Shown here: piece by piece, positions 6,620 to 7,925 of the stretch
How the letters are laid out: every line of letters starts with the position of its first letter
How positions within the stretch are numbered: the stretch's first letter is position 1
Source: UBA3478 sp036782715
GTDB taxonomy: Bacteria; Bacteroidota; Bacteroidia; Flavobacteriales; Flavobacteriaceae
DNA length: 7,925 nucleotides
Reading direction: 5' to 3'
Assembly: GCA_036782715.1 (NCBI GenBank)
Contig: DAIPYN010000047.1
Location: forward strand, 1 to 7,925
Program-made: the position numbers and the translations under genes
Notes under the pieces: generated by a model
Told to the model about the DNA's origin: nothing
Seen by the model: the letters and a program-made list of their open reading frames with translations, nothing else
Databases searched by the model: none

Positions 6620-7425
6620 GACCTTTAGTTATCCTTGCAGGTGGACGTTCTTCGAGAATGAAGAAAAGTGTAGACAACATCAATCTTTCAGAAACGAGCA
6701 GAAAACAAGCGCTAGAAAGACACAAATCACTCATCGAATTAGGAAGTTCAAAAACGCCACTTCTAAGTCTTCTATGTGCCGAAGCTACTGATGCTGGTGT
6801 TGAGAAAATTATCGTAGTTACCGGTTCTGATAATCAAGATTTCATACTCTGGCGAGAAAGCTTTGGCAAGACTCATCCAGAGGTAACGATCGAATTTGCT
6901 GTTCAACCAGAGCCCTTAGGCACGGCAGATGCGGTTCAGCAGGCGATGGAGCAATTTACTATTCTGCAGGAGAGCTCATTTATCATCGCTAATGGTGATA
7001 ACCTTTATAGTCAAAATGCCTTTAAAAAAGCAATGGCACATCAAGATACCCCTCATGCAATCATAGCCTATGAAGCGAAGCACCTGGGTTTTGATGAGTC
7101 ACGAATAGCCGCCTTCGCCCTAATTCAAGTAGATGAAAACAACTTTGTTGAAGGCATCATCGAAAAACCTCCTGTACATACTCACCGAGATTTTTATGAC
7201 AAGGAAGGTCACTTACGTGTAAGTATGAATCTAAACTTGGTTGAGGGAGGCTCCTTTTATAAGGCACTACAGGCTTGCCCTGTGCATCCAACACGCGGAG
7301 AAAAAGAACTACCAGAGGCAATTAGAATTACCATCAATGAGAAACCAAAAAGCGTCTATTGTCACCTTGTCTTTGAGAAACTTCCTGATTTAACCTCTGC
7401 GCAAGACCTTGAACAATTCTCTTAA
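6616..7425 (+). CDS. Sugar-1-phosphate nucleotidyltransferase family protein (TTG start)
   Basis: This 269-residue protein has a single nucleotidyltransferase (GT-A like Rossmann) domain. Visible elements are the NTP-binding signature LAGGRSSRMKK (7-17), a candidate catalytic lysine in HKSLIEL (36-42), EPLGTADAV (99-107), the metal-binding NGD (126-128), and EKP (183-185). The loop between the signature and the lysine is longer than in RmlA/ManC-type enzymes. No acyltransferase or beta-helix domain follows, so it is not a GlmU-type bifunctional enzyme. The start is TTG at 6616-6618: no in-frame ATG exists in the preceding 60 bases, the signature loop begins within ten residues, and the codon overlaps the kinase TGA (TTGA), implying coupled translation. 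With the upstream kinase it probably converts a sugar-1-phosphate to an NDP-sugar. The nucleotide and sugar cannot be assigned from sequence. Expected location is the cytoplasm. Confidence 0.88.
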   Translation: MRPLVILAGGRSSRMKKSVDNINLSETSRKQALERHKSLIELGSSKTPLLSLLCAEATDAGVEKIIVVTGSDNQDFILWRESFGKTHPEVTIEFAVQPEPLGTADAVQQAMEQFTILQESSFIIANGDNLYSQNAFKKAMAHQDTPHAIIAYEAKHLGFDESRIAAFALIQVDENNFVEGIIEKPPVHTHRDFYDKEGHLRVSMNLNLVEGGSFYKALQACPVHPTRGEKELPEAIRITINEKPKSVYCHLVFEKLPDLTSAQDLEQFS

Positions 7426-7472
7426 AGAGGGGTTAAAATTGGTGTTTTAGTTCATATTAATAGTATTACTAT

Positions 7473-7480
7473 TATATTTG
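7473..7480 (+). promoter_or_regulatory. Bacteroidota-type -7 promoter element (TATATTTG)
   Basis: TATATTTG matches the TAnnTTTG -7 consensus of the Bacteroidota primary sigma factor. It lies in the A/T-rich 73-bp spacer (7426-7498) between the nucleotidyltransferase and the TetR-type gene. The -33 region is weak: only a TTTTAG/TTC stretch at about 7445-7453, with no good TTTG. The element ends 18 nt before the ATG, so the expected leader is only about a dozen bases. It implies that the regulator is transcribed separately from the kinase/nucleotidyltransferase pair. Confidence 0.6.
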
Positions 7481-7498
7481 CAAAGTAAAATATCATTT

Positions 7499-7925
7499 AT
7501 GGATCGTTTACTTGCAAATCTTAGAATTAATATTCCGGCCTCTGTTTATATCAAAGACCCTGAATCTTCTGGCCTAGGCAAACGAATCATTGAGCACAGC
7601 ATTTGCCTCATTGACGAAATTGGCATCGAGGCGTTCACTTTCAAAAAATTAGGAGAAGCTATTGGTTCTAACGAAAGTTCGATTTATCGGTACTTTGAGA
7701 ACAAGCACAAACTACTCATGTATCTGTGCTCTTGGTACTGGGGATGGCTAGAATACCAAGTGGTGATCGGGAGTTTTAGTCTAAAAAACCCATTAGCAAA
7801 ATTAGAGTGTGCTATTGAAATAATCAGTCGAGAGGTCGTAGAAGATTCGAATTTCACCTTCGTTGATGAACGTGCTCTTAACCGGATCATGATTAATGAA
7901 AACTCGAAATCATTTCTAACTAAGC
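7499..7925 (+). CDS. TetR/AcrR-family transcriptional regulator, 3' truncated by window end
   Basis: The frame opens at ATG 7499-7501 and stays open to the last base, giving 142 visible residues of a protein normally around 200 or more. The N-terminal DNA-binding domain is typical of TetR/AcrR: a first helix (GKRIIEHSICLIDEIG, 27-42) followed by the helix-turn-helix FTFKKLGEAIGSNESSIYRYF (46-66) and NKHKLL. The downstream WYWGWLEY (79-86) and RALNRIMINENSKSFLTK stretch are, from memory, characteristic of a conserved group in marine Flavobacteriia with no well-defined ligand. The ligand-binding domain is cut off. The gene has its own -7 element at 7473 and no Shine-Dalgarno sequence, and it is separated by 73 bp from the nucleotidyltransferase. 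Whether it controls the neighbours or acts elsewhere cannot be told; no operator repeat was recognised. Confidence 0.9.
   Translation, partial: MDRLLANLRINIPASVYIKDPESSGLGKRIIEHSICLIDEIGIEAFTFKKLGEAIGSNESSIYRYFENKHKLLMYLCSWYWGWLEYQVVIGSFSLKNPLAKLECAIEIISREVVEDSNFTFVDERALNRIMINENSKSFLTK

Noticed and set aside
7419..7429. Inverted repeat CTCT-TAA-AGAG at the nucleotidyltransferase stop codon, considered as a terminator
   Set aside because: Only a 4-bp stem, followed by GGGTTAAAATT rather than a T run; too weak to call.
7684..7890. Minus-strand open frame of 68 codons
   Set aside because: Lies inside the TetR-type coding frame with its clear helix-turn-helix; no support for an antisense gene.
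1..7925. Search by eye for tRNA, rRNA, CRISPR arrays, insertion sequences, integrase or toxin-antitoxin genes
   Set aside because: None recognised; there is almost no intergenic space, and the regions between genes show no repeated units or mobile-element hallmarks.

Overview
The window looks like a contig or scaffold piece from a marine-type member of the Bacteroidota, probably class Flavobacteriia. Four things suggest this: the style of the exported protein's signal peptide (ending SFA|Q), genes without clear Shine-Dalgarno sequences, a TATATTTG (-7 type TAnnTTTG) promoter, and a TetR-family regulator of a type I recall from flavobacteria. The genus cannot be named. The DNA is almost fully coding. 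Genes are packed with 2-nt spacers or 4-nt stop/start overlaps, and there are no RNA genes, CRISPR arrays or mobile elements. The only long stretch without sequence is a run of exactly 100 N (5822-5921), which is a scaffold gap.

Left block (1-4566, plus strand): four genes in one apparent operon. They are the C-terminal part of an aldehyde dehydrogenase resembling NADP-dependent glyceraldehyde-3-phosphate dehydrogenase (GapN), an exported metal-dependent amidohydrolase, a type I glycerate kinase, and a GntP-family permease. The kinase and permease overlap by ATGA and form a natural uptake-and-phosphorylation pair for glycerate (or a related sugar acid). GapN and the kinase both feed the lower glycolytic phosphoglycerate pool. 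The role of the exported amidohydrolase inside this set is unexplained.

Middle (4553-5821, minus strand): a Gfo/Idh/MocA-fold protein converging on the permease gene with a 14-bp overlap. Its sequence most resembles the NAD-dependent glycoside hydrolases of family GH109 (alpha-N-acetylgalactosaminidase type). Its true N-terminus lies in the gap.

Right block (5922-7425, plus strand): after the gap, the C-terminal part of a galactokinase-like GHMP kinase overlaps (TTGA) a small sugar-1-phosphate nucleotidyltransferase that starts at TTG. Together they look like a sugar salvage pair: sugar to sugar-1-phosphate to NDP-sugar. A speculative reading of the divergent arrangement is that GH109 releases GalNAc (or a similar sugar) that the pair activates. 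A 5'-complete, 3'-truncated TetR-family regulator with its own promoter closes the window (7499-7925).

No clearly unprecedented system was found. The most interesting points are the uncharacterised kinase/nucleotidyltransferase pair next to the GH109-like enzyme, and the exported, Trp-rich amidohydrolase embedded in a glycerate operon.
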